This document shows, piece after piece, positions 46,914-57,792 of a stretch of DNA of 64,000 nt. The notes under the pieces are model-generated. The model did no database searches and was not told the DNA's origin. It saw only the letters and a list, made by a program, of their open reading frames with translations. Within the stretch, counting starts at the first letter, position 1, and every line of letters starts with the position of its first letter. The stretch is from Flammula alnicola (Eukaryota; Basidiomycota; Agaricomycetes; Agaricales; Strophariaceae). A program made the translations under genes and the position numbers. Where the stretch lies: NCBI GenBank assembly GCA_015499995.1, contig JADNRV010000010.1:491989-555988 (forward strand). The letters run 5' to 3'.

Positions 46914-49127
46914 AGGTCACACGGCAGGGCAGTGTTTGATATCACATTCATTAGATCATGATTTGTAGTCTTTCTAAATAACCAATTCAAACTTAGTTGC
47001 CGGAGTGATCAAGCGTGACGGAGACTCCTTGACCATAACCTGGCACAAACCTGGCAGCCTTTCCTGTGATTGCCATGTTGAGTTCATATCTGGCGGCTTG
47101 CGAAGGCACCTGCACCATCCAGATGTCGAGAATGTGGCTGGGTATAAAGTTGGTTTCGAGTTGATAACGCAGACTTTGCTTTGGGTTCGGTTTATGTAGA
47201 AAGCTTTAATGAACTCATTGATAGTGCGCCATCCAAAGAGTTTCACTTGGTCAACAGTAACTTGGCCTTTTTTTAGTCATTTTTTCGGTCAAGAGGCATG
47301 GTAAGAGGTAAGTACCGGTAAGTACTAGTAGTCAGATAGGAAGAAAGGCGACGATGATGCCTGCGCGGTTATGGCGGTGCCGTGTGACCCGCGTGTGACG
47401 CCGGCAACTAAAACGCAGAAGACTACAAAAACTACAAAAACAGAGACCTCATTTTGTTCTGCGATTATCAGAACCTGCGCATAGCAATAAAATAAAATAA
47501 TATTCATATTCATCAACAAAATCAGCTATAGAAAAAACTTTGTCTCATGTCTAAATAGCCTCGCGCATTAAGAGAGCTGATATTAAATAAACAAGCCAGA
47601 AATTTACACTGCCCTGATGAAACCCCTACCTTGTTATAAGCCCCACTCACGTTTGCACGTGGTGGGTTGCTTAGTTGAGCCTAGTGGTCACTTCTCCAGT
47701 ATATTGTCCAACATAACCAACGCGGAGATCGGATTGTATGCTGTGCATAGCCATAATTATACTCCACTTTGGTTCCAAATTCAGCCGACAAGGATGGATG
47801 AAATGATCAGGACATTCTCAACAACGGCTGTGTCTACGGAAGAAGTGAGGTCGTCTGACCACGGACGAGTCACTCTCCGACTTATCTCCCGTCCAAAACT
47901 TTTTCTCTATGACATGATATCTCCTTCTATTCTTTCAGATAACAGAGATACGCTCGATACCTAGGTTTGCATTCCTGCTATGGTACATACAAAATGCGGA
48001 TTATCATGGGGTAATGTGGAAAAATATTTAGTCATGGAATATATACTGTAGTACTCGAGGACATTATGGCATTCTGCTATATGTCTCTTGTCAGCAGATG
48101 GAAACCACACGTAGCTAGACAAATTTAGACCTACTGCCCTTTCCGCTCTATCAATCAAATTTGGCCATGGCGAACAAACGAAAAATGAAGTCAGAATCCC
48201 TGGTAATAGGTCGCTTCCTGAATAGCTGAACGGCAGCGACAAGTTGAAGATTCTACACTTTTTGATCCATCATGGGGTGTTGAGGGATCGTCAGATCCGT
48301 ATCAAGGGAGTAACAATCGACGTCAGAGGCTCTGTTCTCAATGGAGACTCCCGAAAACTTCGGAAACTTCTCGTCTGCGAGTGGCTTCGAAGATGATCGG
48401 CTTATGCCTTGTAGGTCCACCGTAGATCCATCCAGATATCACAACGCATGTTGGCGTCTATTTTTAATTCGAAGTTCGCACACATGTTGACAATATTCCA
48501 AAATGACTGAGTAAAATCAGCGCAAAACCAACGAGTATGTATCCAGGCCAGTTTTACATGACATCAGCAATAGATGGAAGCGGTGAACCTTTGCGTGAGC
48601 TCGACATTGGTTCGGAACTTCGACCATCACTCCCAAACTAGGAGTAGCGGTCAGTCCGGCGCCAATTCCAACATCGTGGGAATCAGTGTGATCGGAAAAA
48701 GCCGTCGAGCACAAGTACTGGCGCGTTTTGTGCGACGCGTCACGAACCATTCTTGGACTCTATCATCCTTGCCTCACAGTGTATACAGTACATTCTCTGA
48801 ATGACTGGCATGACTTCGGCAACCGCGGAGTCCGAAGGCAATTGGAATATCCAAGCCCTCCCGAAAGAAGCCAGACGTATGTCGTCTTAAGTTGTTCTTG
48901 CGTACAACTACTACTAGGCTCTGCCCGATTTCTCCACCGAACGCGGATATTATTCACCCTTCAGATAGTCTCGTTTATTCATATCTCTTTCAAAATAGAT
49001 GGCAAGGGTCCCTTTCTGGGCGTGTACAAAGCGTGCATAACAGGTGTATCGTACCCGTGGGGTTTCTTTTTCCGCCCAACGTTAGTCGACTACAACGCAA
49101 GACGCAAGACACTCTTAGCAAGCGGCA
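46865..49127. other. 2.2 kb without a supportable gene, right flank of the inverted repeat
   Basis: Short frames on both strands exist (minus 46974-47246; plus 47617-47964; plus 48728-49180), but none chains or shows a motif. Around 47305-47330 the word GGTAAGTAC or close variants occurs repeatedly. The last 300 bp is the upstream region of the SDR gene. Confidence 0.45.
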
Positions 49128-50497
49128 ATGGGTCAAGCATGGTCTCAAACCTTTCCTCCTGCAGCGAAATACCACGTTGAAGACGTCCCTGACCTCTCGG
49201 GAAAGGTGATGATAGTGACGGGTAAGCATAATGCATTCAACTGACGCCCAACGTACCGTCACTCACCAGCTTCTCTATTTCAGGTGGCAACTCAGGAATT
49301 GGAAAGGAAATCGTTAGAGCCCTACTCACACATAATGCCAAAGTCTATTTAGCTGCACGAAATCCGGACAAAGGCAAAGCCGCAATTGAGGAACTCAAGA
49401 AGGATACCGGTAAAGAGGCGCTCTACTTGAAACTCGACCTTGCTAGCTTGAACAGCGTCCGAAATGCGGCAGAGGAATTTCTCAGCAAGGAAAACCAGCT
49501 AAACGCATTGTTCAATAATGGGTAGGTGTATATCGCACGACGATTCCTACAGCGTTAACGATTGGTTCATAGGGGAGTGATGTTTTTAACCTCTACCGCT
49601 CACGCACTGGATGTTACGGAAGATGGCTACGATATTCAATGGGGTACAAATGCTCTCGGTGTGTTCCTTCGTTGCTCCAACTACTGTCCAGCTCACGAAC
49701 TTCCTATCGGATATCGACAGGTCCTTTTTACTTCACCAAGCTGCTCGTGCCCGCGTTGCTCGAGGCCGCAAAGAACTCCGAAGACAACAAAGCGCGTGTC
49801 ACGTTTGCTGCATCTATTGTCCAAACGAAAAGCATCAAATGGGACACATTGACCGACACTCCCGCCCGAAAGAAAATGTGTGCAGATCAGCGCTACGGAC
49901 AAGCCAAATTCGTATGTCGTGTGTATCGATGTCAAAAGCGCCATGTATTAAACGAAAATTCTGTTTTATTAAGGCTAATGTAGTACTCTCCCGCGAATTT
50001 GCACGAAGATACGGCGACAAGGGCCTCGTGTTTACCTCAATGGACCCTGGTGAGTTTCCCTACGGTGTTTCATTTGCTGTGAATGATCTAATCATCGAAT
50101 TATCAAACCACAGGTGGAATTAAAACAGACCTCCAGCGACACATGCCCGGCCTCATGCGCTCCATGCTCGTATGTCTCAAATCCGAAAACCGTCACTATG
50201 ATCAGCAGATTTAATTGACTTTTCGAATCAGAATCTGATGCTTCATCCACCTGTCATGGGAGCTCTCACACATCTGTGGGCAGCCACGTCGCCTGAAGCT
50301 GTCGATATCAACGGAAAGGTGTGTTCGACGGCCTGTGTTGAGAGCCTGTTATATTTCTAACCTCTATTCGTTGAAATCGAAAGTTTCTTATACCCTTTGC
50401 AAGAGTTGGGGTGCCGAGTGTAGCTTCGCAAGATCCAGAGCTTGGGAAGACATTGTTTGAGCATCTCGAAGAACAGGTGAAGAGTGCTAGTGCGTAG
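49128..50497 (+). CDS. Short-chain dehydrogenase/reductase
   Basis: This is an NAD(P)-dependent oxidoreductase of the classical SDR fold, related to retinol dehydrogenase-like fungal enzymes. It starts MGQAWSQTFPPAAKYHVED, then DLSGKVMIVTGGNSGIGKEI, whose TGGNSGIG is the cofactor loop. NNGGVMF stands at the NNAG position. The catalytic Ser lies in VTFAASIV and the Tyr/Lys pair in RYGQAKF (YxxxK). Further on are SMDPGGIKTDLQRHMPG and INGKFLIPFARVG. Seven exons join in phase. The end is EEQVKSASA. It precedes a P450 on the same strand by under 400 bp. In a terpenoid cluster it would oxidise a P450-made alcohol or reduce a ketone; that role is inferred from context. Confidence 0.88.
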
Positions 50498-50875
50498 CTA
50501 CCAGTCCAATGATCCTTCTGTTACTACTTTTATGATATGTACTCGTTTCTATGGAACATGGACTTTAGTCACTACTAGTAGTTTGATACCCAAGTCGAGG
50601 ATTGCCTAATGTTGACTTATTATTGCGTTACTTAAGTACCCTTGAAGCGCCAAATGAGTTAAAACGGGGTTATTATTGATGGAATTGCGGCACGGCGAAT
50701 TCCCTTGGAATTCCCCGCAGCAAGGGCTTACATTGCGATGTGACTTCGGCGTGACAGTCAACTTCTTCCTGGACACGCTATAAAGTATCAGCGCAATGGA
50801 ACGACACATGAAGAACCAAAGTACTCAAGCTCAAGCCGCAACGCTTTCATCACTCCATCGTCTACTGACTTAGAA
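50498..50875. other. Intergenic region, 378 bp
   Basis: This is the SDR 3' flank and P450 5' flank. It includes GAATTCCCTTGGAATTC, an inverted repeat at about 50698-50714. No gene is seen. Confidence 0.4.
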
Positions 50876-53178
50876 ATGCCTTCCGTTACATTGCTTTTCC
50901 TATCCCTCGCGGCGGCTGCGCTCGTGGCCGTGTTAATACGCTGGTATTTTACCATTACCTCCCGTTTGGTTGACATTCCTGGTCCTCCGTCCCCGAGCTA
51001 CATGATTGGTCATCTTGGAGAGCTTGAGAGGGCGCCTATGGGCACGAAGATGAACGTATGGGCCAAACGGTATGGCCAGACTTACAAGTTACGAGGGCCA
51101 TTCTTGGTGAGTTAGATTTACATCTGTATCTCAGGCTCGAGCATTGTCACCGAATTCACTATCTTCAGGAACCGTGGCTGATTCTTGGAGATCCACGAGG
51201 AGCCAGCTACGTCCTTCAAGGAAAGAACTACGTTAGACCTGAGAGTGATCGTCTGATTTTGGAGATATTTGTCAGTCGGTGTTGTGTGTTACATCTCTAT
51301 GTCTGACCTTATTTCCGTGCTAGTTTGGGCGAGGACTCTTCTGTGCCGAAGGTCAATGTCCAGCGATAGAAACTACTGAATGTTTCTCATTCTTTTTCTC
51401 ATGAAGGCGAAGAGTATCGCAAAATGAGGAAATCCCTGAACCCTGCATTTACGTATGTATACTGTCACTTGACACGCGTGATACCTAAAGACGCATGGCA
51501 GGTTTCAGTCAATCCAAGAAGTTTCTCATGTATTTTTCGATTTGGCCTATAATGTGAGGGTTTCTCCTATTGACGTTCTCTCGGCTTGTATTTAGCTTGA
51601 GCATCACTGATTAACCAACCTATAGTTGAAACGACAATGGGAGGAAATTTTAGACGGCCAGAAAACTGCCGTTTTCGACATCGGTCCCAATATTCATATG
51701 CTTTCGTAAGTGCTTTCGATTTCTTTCCGGCCCTCAATTTACACGTGAACGCAGGTTGGATGCCATCAGCATGACCATGTTCATGCATAACTTGGGTGCG
51801 GGCGAAGGAACGATACCAAAATTATTGCACGATATGACAAATTCACCCACTGGGGATACCCTAACTAGTCTCCTGGAGGCATTCGCCTCTATCTTTCCCC
51901 AACTTTTGTATCTCCCCTCGCCTCTCAAAACTTACGGTAATAAGCTGCGAACTGAGTTCGGGAAGATTGCGGAGGAGGTATGGTCTGGAAAAGAAGGTGC
52001 CGGAATGCATGCAAAGGTTCTAGACGCCCTGGGTATATTCCATTTCCCCTCAAACTCTATTCGTGATCATTGATAACCCAGAATAGCGAAGCAAGAGGGC
52101 GCCGATGTTTCTCCTATTAGCAAAGATGAGGCGATTGCACAGGTATCTTGCTATTTCTGACCTCTCAATGGAACTTCGACTCATTCAGTTTGAATCAGAT
52201 AATAGGAATCATGTTCGCTGGCTCGGAGACAACTGCCAATGTCATTGCGGTAATATTTGGTCTCTCTGGATATCTCGTATGATGGATTCTTACATTAAAG
52301 TTGTTTAAATTTAGGAATGTCTATACGAACTCTCTCGTCAACGTCCTATTCAAGACAAGTTACGACAAGAAATCAATAGCTTCCAAGTACAGCATGGCCA
52401 TTTCCCGCGATTTGAACACCTCATGACCCCAACTGTTTTCCCTTACCTTGATGCCGTCATTCGCGAGTGTCTTCGCACCAAGGCAGTCCTTCGTGAAGTT
52501 GGTCGTATGGTAAAACACATTATCCATCTCTTGAAGTTATTAGAAACTAATTATGCTTCAGGCTGTCGAAGATGACATTATTCCTTTGCAGTTTCCGGTA
52601 ATGGGAACTAACCAGAAGGAGATACATGTCAAAGCAGGACAAGTGATCCAGATCCCGATTCGCGATGGCGTTAATGCAGACGAAGCAATCTGGGGCTCGG
52701 ACGTTGCTGACTTCCGCCCAGAACGGTGGATTGACGACAGCGGACTGCCGCCCTCAGTTGAATTCATTCGCGCCCAAGGACATGTCCTAACATTCGGCGA
52801 TGGGTATGTCGGCTTATTTTTTTGGCTGATGATCAACAACTCATCCGACATCGCAATGCAGTCCAAAGGCCTGCCTAGGTCGAACGTTAGGTACGTCTCA
52901 TGCCGGTTATCGATCGCTGAGTGGCTTCTGAATTCATATATTAATTTAGCTATCGCTGAGATTAAAGTACGTGGAAAGCGTTTCTGTTAATGACCCTCTA
53001 TTCATCAGAAGGAACTGCCTTTTAGATTGTCATTTCGGTCTTGATATCCCATTTTCAGCTGGAGGACGAAGGGCTTCTTCTTGATTTCTACCATCTTGGA
53101 GGAAACACGATCAAGCCACTTATCAGAGGAAGAGAGGCCGAGGGCGTCAAGCTTCCCGTGAGAGTCGGGCCACTGTGA
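50876..53178 (+). CDS. Cytochrome P450 A
   Basis: This is an ER-anchored haem monooxygenase. The N-terminal anchor is LLFLSLAAAALVAVLIRWYF, followed by the Pro-rich hinge DIPGPPSPSYMIGHLGELER. The helix C region has EEYRKMRKSLNPAF. The oxygen-binding helix I has IMFAGSETTANVIA. The ExxR pair is in VIRECLRT. The haem loop, FGDGPKACLGRTLAIAEIK, is FxxGxxxCxG and complete; it is split by an intron after FGDG and another after RTL. Around twelve short exons, all with consistent joins. The C-terminus is VKLPVRVGPL. The C-terminal half resembles the CYP64/CYP5-like fungal P450s that act on long hydrocarbons and terpenes, but I do not assign a family. It is the first of three in the cluster. Confidence 0.9.
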
Positions 53179-53771
53179 AGCGGGCGCTATTATTGCGGAT
53201 TTTCTCTCTCCGATTCTTTCTAATCACAACTAATATCGTCATGTTCAAGTTCTGGCTCCCGCTATCTGGTGGGAAATAGATTGTAGTTGCCAACCGGGCA
53301 AAGAATGGTGAGCATTCCTGTGAACGTCCGAACAACGGAATATACGCACTTTGCTACGGTATTATTTTTGAGCTATTCTTGGTTCTGTTTATGGCGCCTA
53401 TGGGGTTGTTCGTAAGAGCTGAGAGTGAGTGAAATCTATCTCCATTATGTCAGAAGCCGTGGCAGTGGGTCCTTGAGCGCTCTACCCTGTATCACGCATC
53501 TCTTAATCGTGTGCGTTACAACAATGTCCCTCCGATGTTGGTGTTGGATTATGATGGACCTAGGTTAGCGATTCCTTCCAGAAATCATTACATTTGTTTG
53601 ACAAATTATGATAGGGTACCAGAACACTTCCGTCTAAGCCTGTGTATACTCGAGATATCTAAGCATACGAGTCACCCGGAATCGCATGCGGTCATCCCAA
53701 GTTTTGCGTCATATAAACGGGATACCTTATGGCTGATTGATTGTCGTGCTTCTCAGATGATTGTTACTACT
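53179..53771. other. Upstream region of terpene synthase 2, 593 bp
   Basis: This is noncoding apart from an in-frame open extension upstream of the synthase start, discussed there. No repeat is seen. Confidence 0.45.
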
Positions 53772-55105
53772 ATGTCGGAGAAATTTCCCCAGGTTATTTA
53801 CCTTCCGGAGACTATGGCCAACTGGCCTTGGCGTCGAGCAATTAACCCCCATTACGAGGAAGTAAAGGCTGCGTCGAATGCTTGGTTTGAGAGTTTCAAG
53901 CCTTTCACTCCGCAATCACAAATTGCCTTCAATAAATGTGATTTTGGTGAGTAATCTATTCGACTTTGATCGACATCTGGAGTGAAGACTCAAAATCAAT
54001 TTTATTCTGCAACTGATAACAGCTCGACTGGCATCTCTGGCATATCCATGGGTTTCTAAAGGTGGGTCCTCCACGGCGCCATTACCGCGTACTCGCCGTA
54101 TCGTCGAGTTTTGCGCTGACGTACATTGTTAGAACACCTTCGTACCGGCTGTGATTTAATGAATTTATTCTTCGTCGTCGACGAATACACTGATGTGGAG
54201 CCTGAACCCGTGGTCCGCGCCATGGTAGACATCGTGATTGACGCCTTAAACAATCCTCATAAACCTCGACCTGATGGCGAAATTCTTTTAGGCGTTGTTG
54301 CCCAGCAGTGGGTCAAATTATATTTTCTGTACGCCCGACGTGTAGGCTCACTTACTATTAGGTTCTGGCAATTGGCTGCCAAAACAGCCTCTCCGACCTC
54401 CCAGCGCCATATGATTGAGAGTTTCACCGCTTATCTAGAATCAGTAGTTCAACAAGCAGCTGATCGGGATAGCGATACTTTCCGCTCCATCGACAGCTAT
54501 TTTCAAAACCGCCGGCAAAACATTGGAGCACGCCCTTCCTATGTACCGATGGAATTGGATCTCCATCTGCCTGACGAAGTATTCTACCACCCGGTTATTG
54601 AAGAACTCTCTTATTATATCGCAGACTTGATAATCCTCGACAACGTAAGTTGTCCTCTAAATTAATTTAGTCGTCGTGGTTCTGACGCAGATTCAATGTA
54701 AAGGATATCGCTTCCTATAACAAGGAGCAAGCAACGGGAGATGACCGTCATAATGTTATCACTATTGCGATGCACGAATTCAACGTCGATCTCGATGGTG
54801 CTATGCAATGGGCTGCCAACTACCACGTCGAGGTCGAGACCAAATTTTTGGACGGACTGAAACGAGTGCCCTCCTGGGGTCCTGAAATTGACCAACAGCT
54901 CAAGCAATACATATATGGATTGGCAAATTGGCCTCGGTGCAATGACTGTTGGAACTTCGAGAGCGGACGATATTTCGGCAGCAAGGGTCGCGAAATACAG
55001 AAGACGCGCCTTGTTCCTCTCCTTCCGAAGTCTGTCTGCCGTGACAATTCTCTTCGGAGGGAAAATGTTGTGGTGCCACTTGTAGATGCTTTAAGCAAGT
55101 TATAA
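53772..55105 (+). CDS. Sesquiterpene synthase 2 (class I terpene cyclase)
   Basis: Five exons (53772-53946, 54023-54061, 54133-54307, 54362-54644, 54704-55105) sum to 357 residues, the usual size. The start [20 protein letters not shown] is typical. Metal-binding motifs are intact: DEYTD in [17 protein letters not shown] and the NSE triad in [25 protein letters not shown] and [16 protein letters not shown] are strong family consensus. The C-terminus has the RY pair (GRYFG) and ends VDALSKL. The exon plan is the same as in synthase 1, including two exons of exactly 39 and 175 nt, so the two share ancestry. From memory the sequence resembles the clade that includes protoilludene-type synthases, but only a tree could show it. 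The frame is open upstream to 53511; that extension is not conserved. Confidence 0.93.
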
Positions 55106-55385
55106 TATACTTGTAGAATATATTCCCTAGAGACTCGGAGTAGGGAGATTTAAATAAAACAGAGGTAGCGCTCGTGCCATGCGCCACACGGCGACCAACT
55201 TCAAGATAAATTCGATCATCACGTGCAACTGTGCAACTACTCGCACAATGCGCGAGCAGCAGGAAATTGTTGGAAAATTGACAGGAAAATGCACTTGCAT
55301 TTTAACTGGAACCATTGCATGCGACAAAAAAAATTGCATGGAAGCTAGAGACTAATACACATGTCTAGCGTCGTGTATACCACAC

Positions 55386-57167
55386 CTACAGCTTCCTTTG
55401 CTCCTCCGATTCATTTCCGGGAGCTTCGGACCCCTCCACCGCGTTCCGCTGTGGCTTAAAGAATATTGCGACTACGGTTGCTTGAGCCACTCCCAGGGCG
55501 ACAATAAACCACATTGCCGAAGCAGTGCTCTTGTACGACGGAAATGGGTGGTCATTGCGGACTTGAACGAATATTGTGGTGATAATGGCTACATTTATTG
55601 CACCGCCGACTTGCTGCGCCGCACTAAATATAGCGGCAGCTATGCCAACACTGTGCGAGGGGACAGACGTAATAATTCCAACACTATATATTTGGCGATC
55701 AGACCGACTTGCAAAGTAGAGAATAGGGAATCTGACTGACTTTGAAATCATATACGCCGCCGATGAGCCCAAGGTAATGAGAACCATCGAAGGGAATACA
55801 AAGCTCCAATACCGATCTCTCGAGCTGGCGAAGACCATTAAAATTGTAAATAATCCGCTCATAGAAGTTGCAATAACCAAGGAAATGCGAGGCGGGAGCT
55901 GGAGAATGTACCGAGGAAGCAGAACACAAACAATGACCGCTGTTACACCCATGGGTAACCTAATAGCAGGAAAAAATTAGCGAGTTTAGCAGGAAATATG
56001 AAGGCTTACCCATGCAGACCAATTGTCAGAGGACTCCATTGGTACGCTGCTGGCCAGAATACACTGAAGACCAGAACTGGGCCCGTGAGGTATATCTGGG
56101 TACATAGGGAGACAAAAACGAGGACCAGAAAATTGGGGATGAACCACATTTTTGGTGGGATTAGTGCATGGTTCTCATTAAGACGTGTTTGATAGAAGAA
56201 GAAAACTACGAAGCTAAGTACGGAGATGATGAGGGGTGTTAATACTCGGGGAGTTTTCCAACCAGTGGTGGGCGCTTGTGAGAGGGAAAATATTAGGAGG
56301 ATGATGGAACCTAGAAATGGTCTATACTGAGTCGTGTATTCAAAGGTGCAGGACAGTGTCAACCTTCTTACCTGTCAAAATAAAAACTCCTACTATATCC
56401 ATCCTTTTGTCATGCGACTTGCTACCTGTCGCGGTTCGGCTCCCAGGAATAAGCAAGATCGAAGCCGCTGACACAGGAATAGTTATCATAGGTACAATCC
56501 AAAATGCCCAACGTCATGTTGCGAACTGCACAACAATGCCGCCAAGGACAAATCCGGCACAGAGACCAAGTGTTCCTGCGCCTGCAAAGCTAAGAAACCA
56601 TGGAGAAATTAATAAAATCTGAATTGGCAAAAAGAACTTACAATGTTAAAGCTATCCCACGAGACAACGGAGTGGTATACGCAGCGGTGAGCATGGAAGT
56701 CGCAGAGGGAATGGTCATGGCTGCGCCAATCCCTTGAAATGCGCGGAGCACTATGAGAGGAATAATGTTGTTTTTGATGAAACCGCCTCCAATTCCGAGA
56801 ATGCCAATGAAAAGAAAGCCGGCAATAAAGATGGGTTTCGGATGGTAAATGTCGGATATGGTACCAGCCTTATCACGGAAAACCACTGTGAGCAATCCAA
56901 TATTTTTGGCGGATAATAATGGGACAGACCAGCAGTAAAAACGAGCCAAATGTTAAGCTGTACGCGGTCATTATCCACGGAACAATGTTGGTCGACTCGT
57001 TGAAGTCAGCGCCAATCTATTCATCAACGGTTAGCAAAGCGGAACCTCTAGTTGAACTGAGAACTCACAGTATCAAGGCATATGATCATCGAGCTAGTCA
57101 TGAGTGCATCCGAAAAAAGGGCTAAGCAAAATATCGCCAGGCAGGTCGCTCTTCGAAGGTTCGACAT
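55386..57167 (-). CDS. Major facilitator superfamily transporter (DHA2-like drug/metabolite exporter)
   Basis: This is a multi-span plasma-membrane or vacuolar transporter, probably proton-driven. The chosen start MSNLRRATCLAIFCLALFSDA opens the first helix; the next exon has IGADFNESTNIVPWIMTAYSL, whose acceptor region fits. The motif-A loop reads AGTISDIYHPKP, where the usual AGRLSD has lost its Arg. Motif C-like helix: IPLIVLRAFQGIGAAMTIPS and AGAGTLGLCAGFVLGG. Many further helices follow (FVVFFFYQTRL, PNFLVLVFVSLC, WSPLTIGLHGLPMGV, GIAAAIFSAAQQVGGAINVA), giving about 14 spans. The tail is KPQRNAVEGSEAPGNESEEQ. It is convergent with synthase 2. Export of the cluster product is an inference from location. 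Confidence 0.85.
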
Positions 57168-57792
57168 TTTTTGAATACAGGCTCTGCTATGTCTGTGTTG
57201 GAGCCAGAGTCTGCGGGATATGCGGGGTGTTTCTCATCGCTCGATAGTGTAGCATGAGACGGTGGGGGTTCCATGTTCGCATTAACTTGCAGCACTTTAC
57301 GGGCGAGGTATCTTTGTCTGTAACTCTGCCTGCAGAGCCTTCTGGCTCGGCTGTTGGCGAGGAAAGATCATTCCTTCCCGAATGCCACACAAACTCGCAG
57401 TCGGGTCTAAGAAAAGAGTGACAATACCTCCGATGTGCTCGTGGCTCATCCATAACGTGATTCGTCCCTACCTAGATCAAGCTCAACAAAGTTTAACTTT
57501 AAGTAGTCCTGATATTATTATTGGTGACATTAATCGGCTATAAGTAGTTTATCGGACGCATTTCGTTTTCAAGAAGTACAATTGGAGATCTCCGAATGAT
57601 CTTGTACCACGAGCTTCTCCCGATGATCGATGATGGGCGCTATGAATAGTAAATACTCCAGTCGTACAGTAGATCGGTGCTCAGCGCTCAGCAGTGTCAG
57701 CACGAAGCATTAATGCACGATGTACGTTTGATGTATTGCTGCAACATGTTTTTGGAAGGCATTTGGAAGTGAAATAAACTAGATTCCGCGTG
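57168..57792. other. Intergenic region, 625 bp
   Basis: This is upstream of the MFS gene (minus) and downstream of P450 B (minus). An 88-codon open frame (57187-57453) lies here, but in no frame that joins the transporter. A short N-terminal extension of the transporter in another frame is possible. Confidence 0.4.

Noticed and set aside
46974..47246. 90-codon minus-strand frame beside the inverted repeat, considered as a transposase remnant
   Set aside because: No DDE or other catalytic motif can be seen and it cannot be extended.
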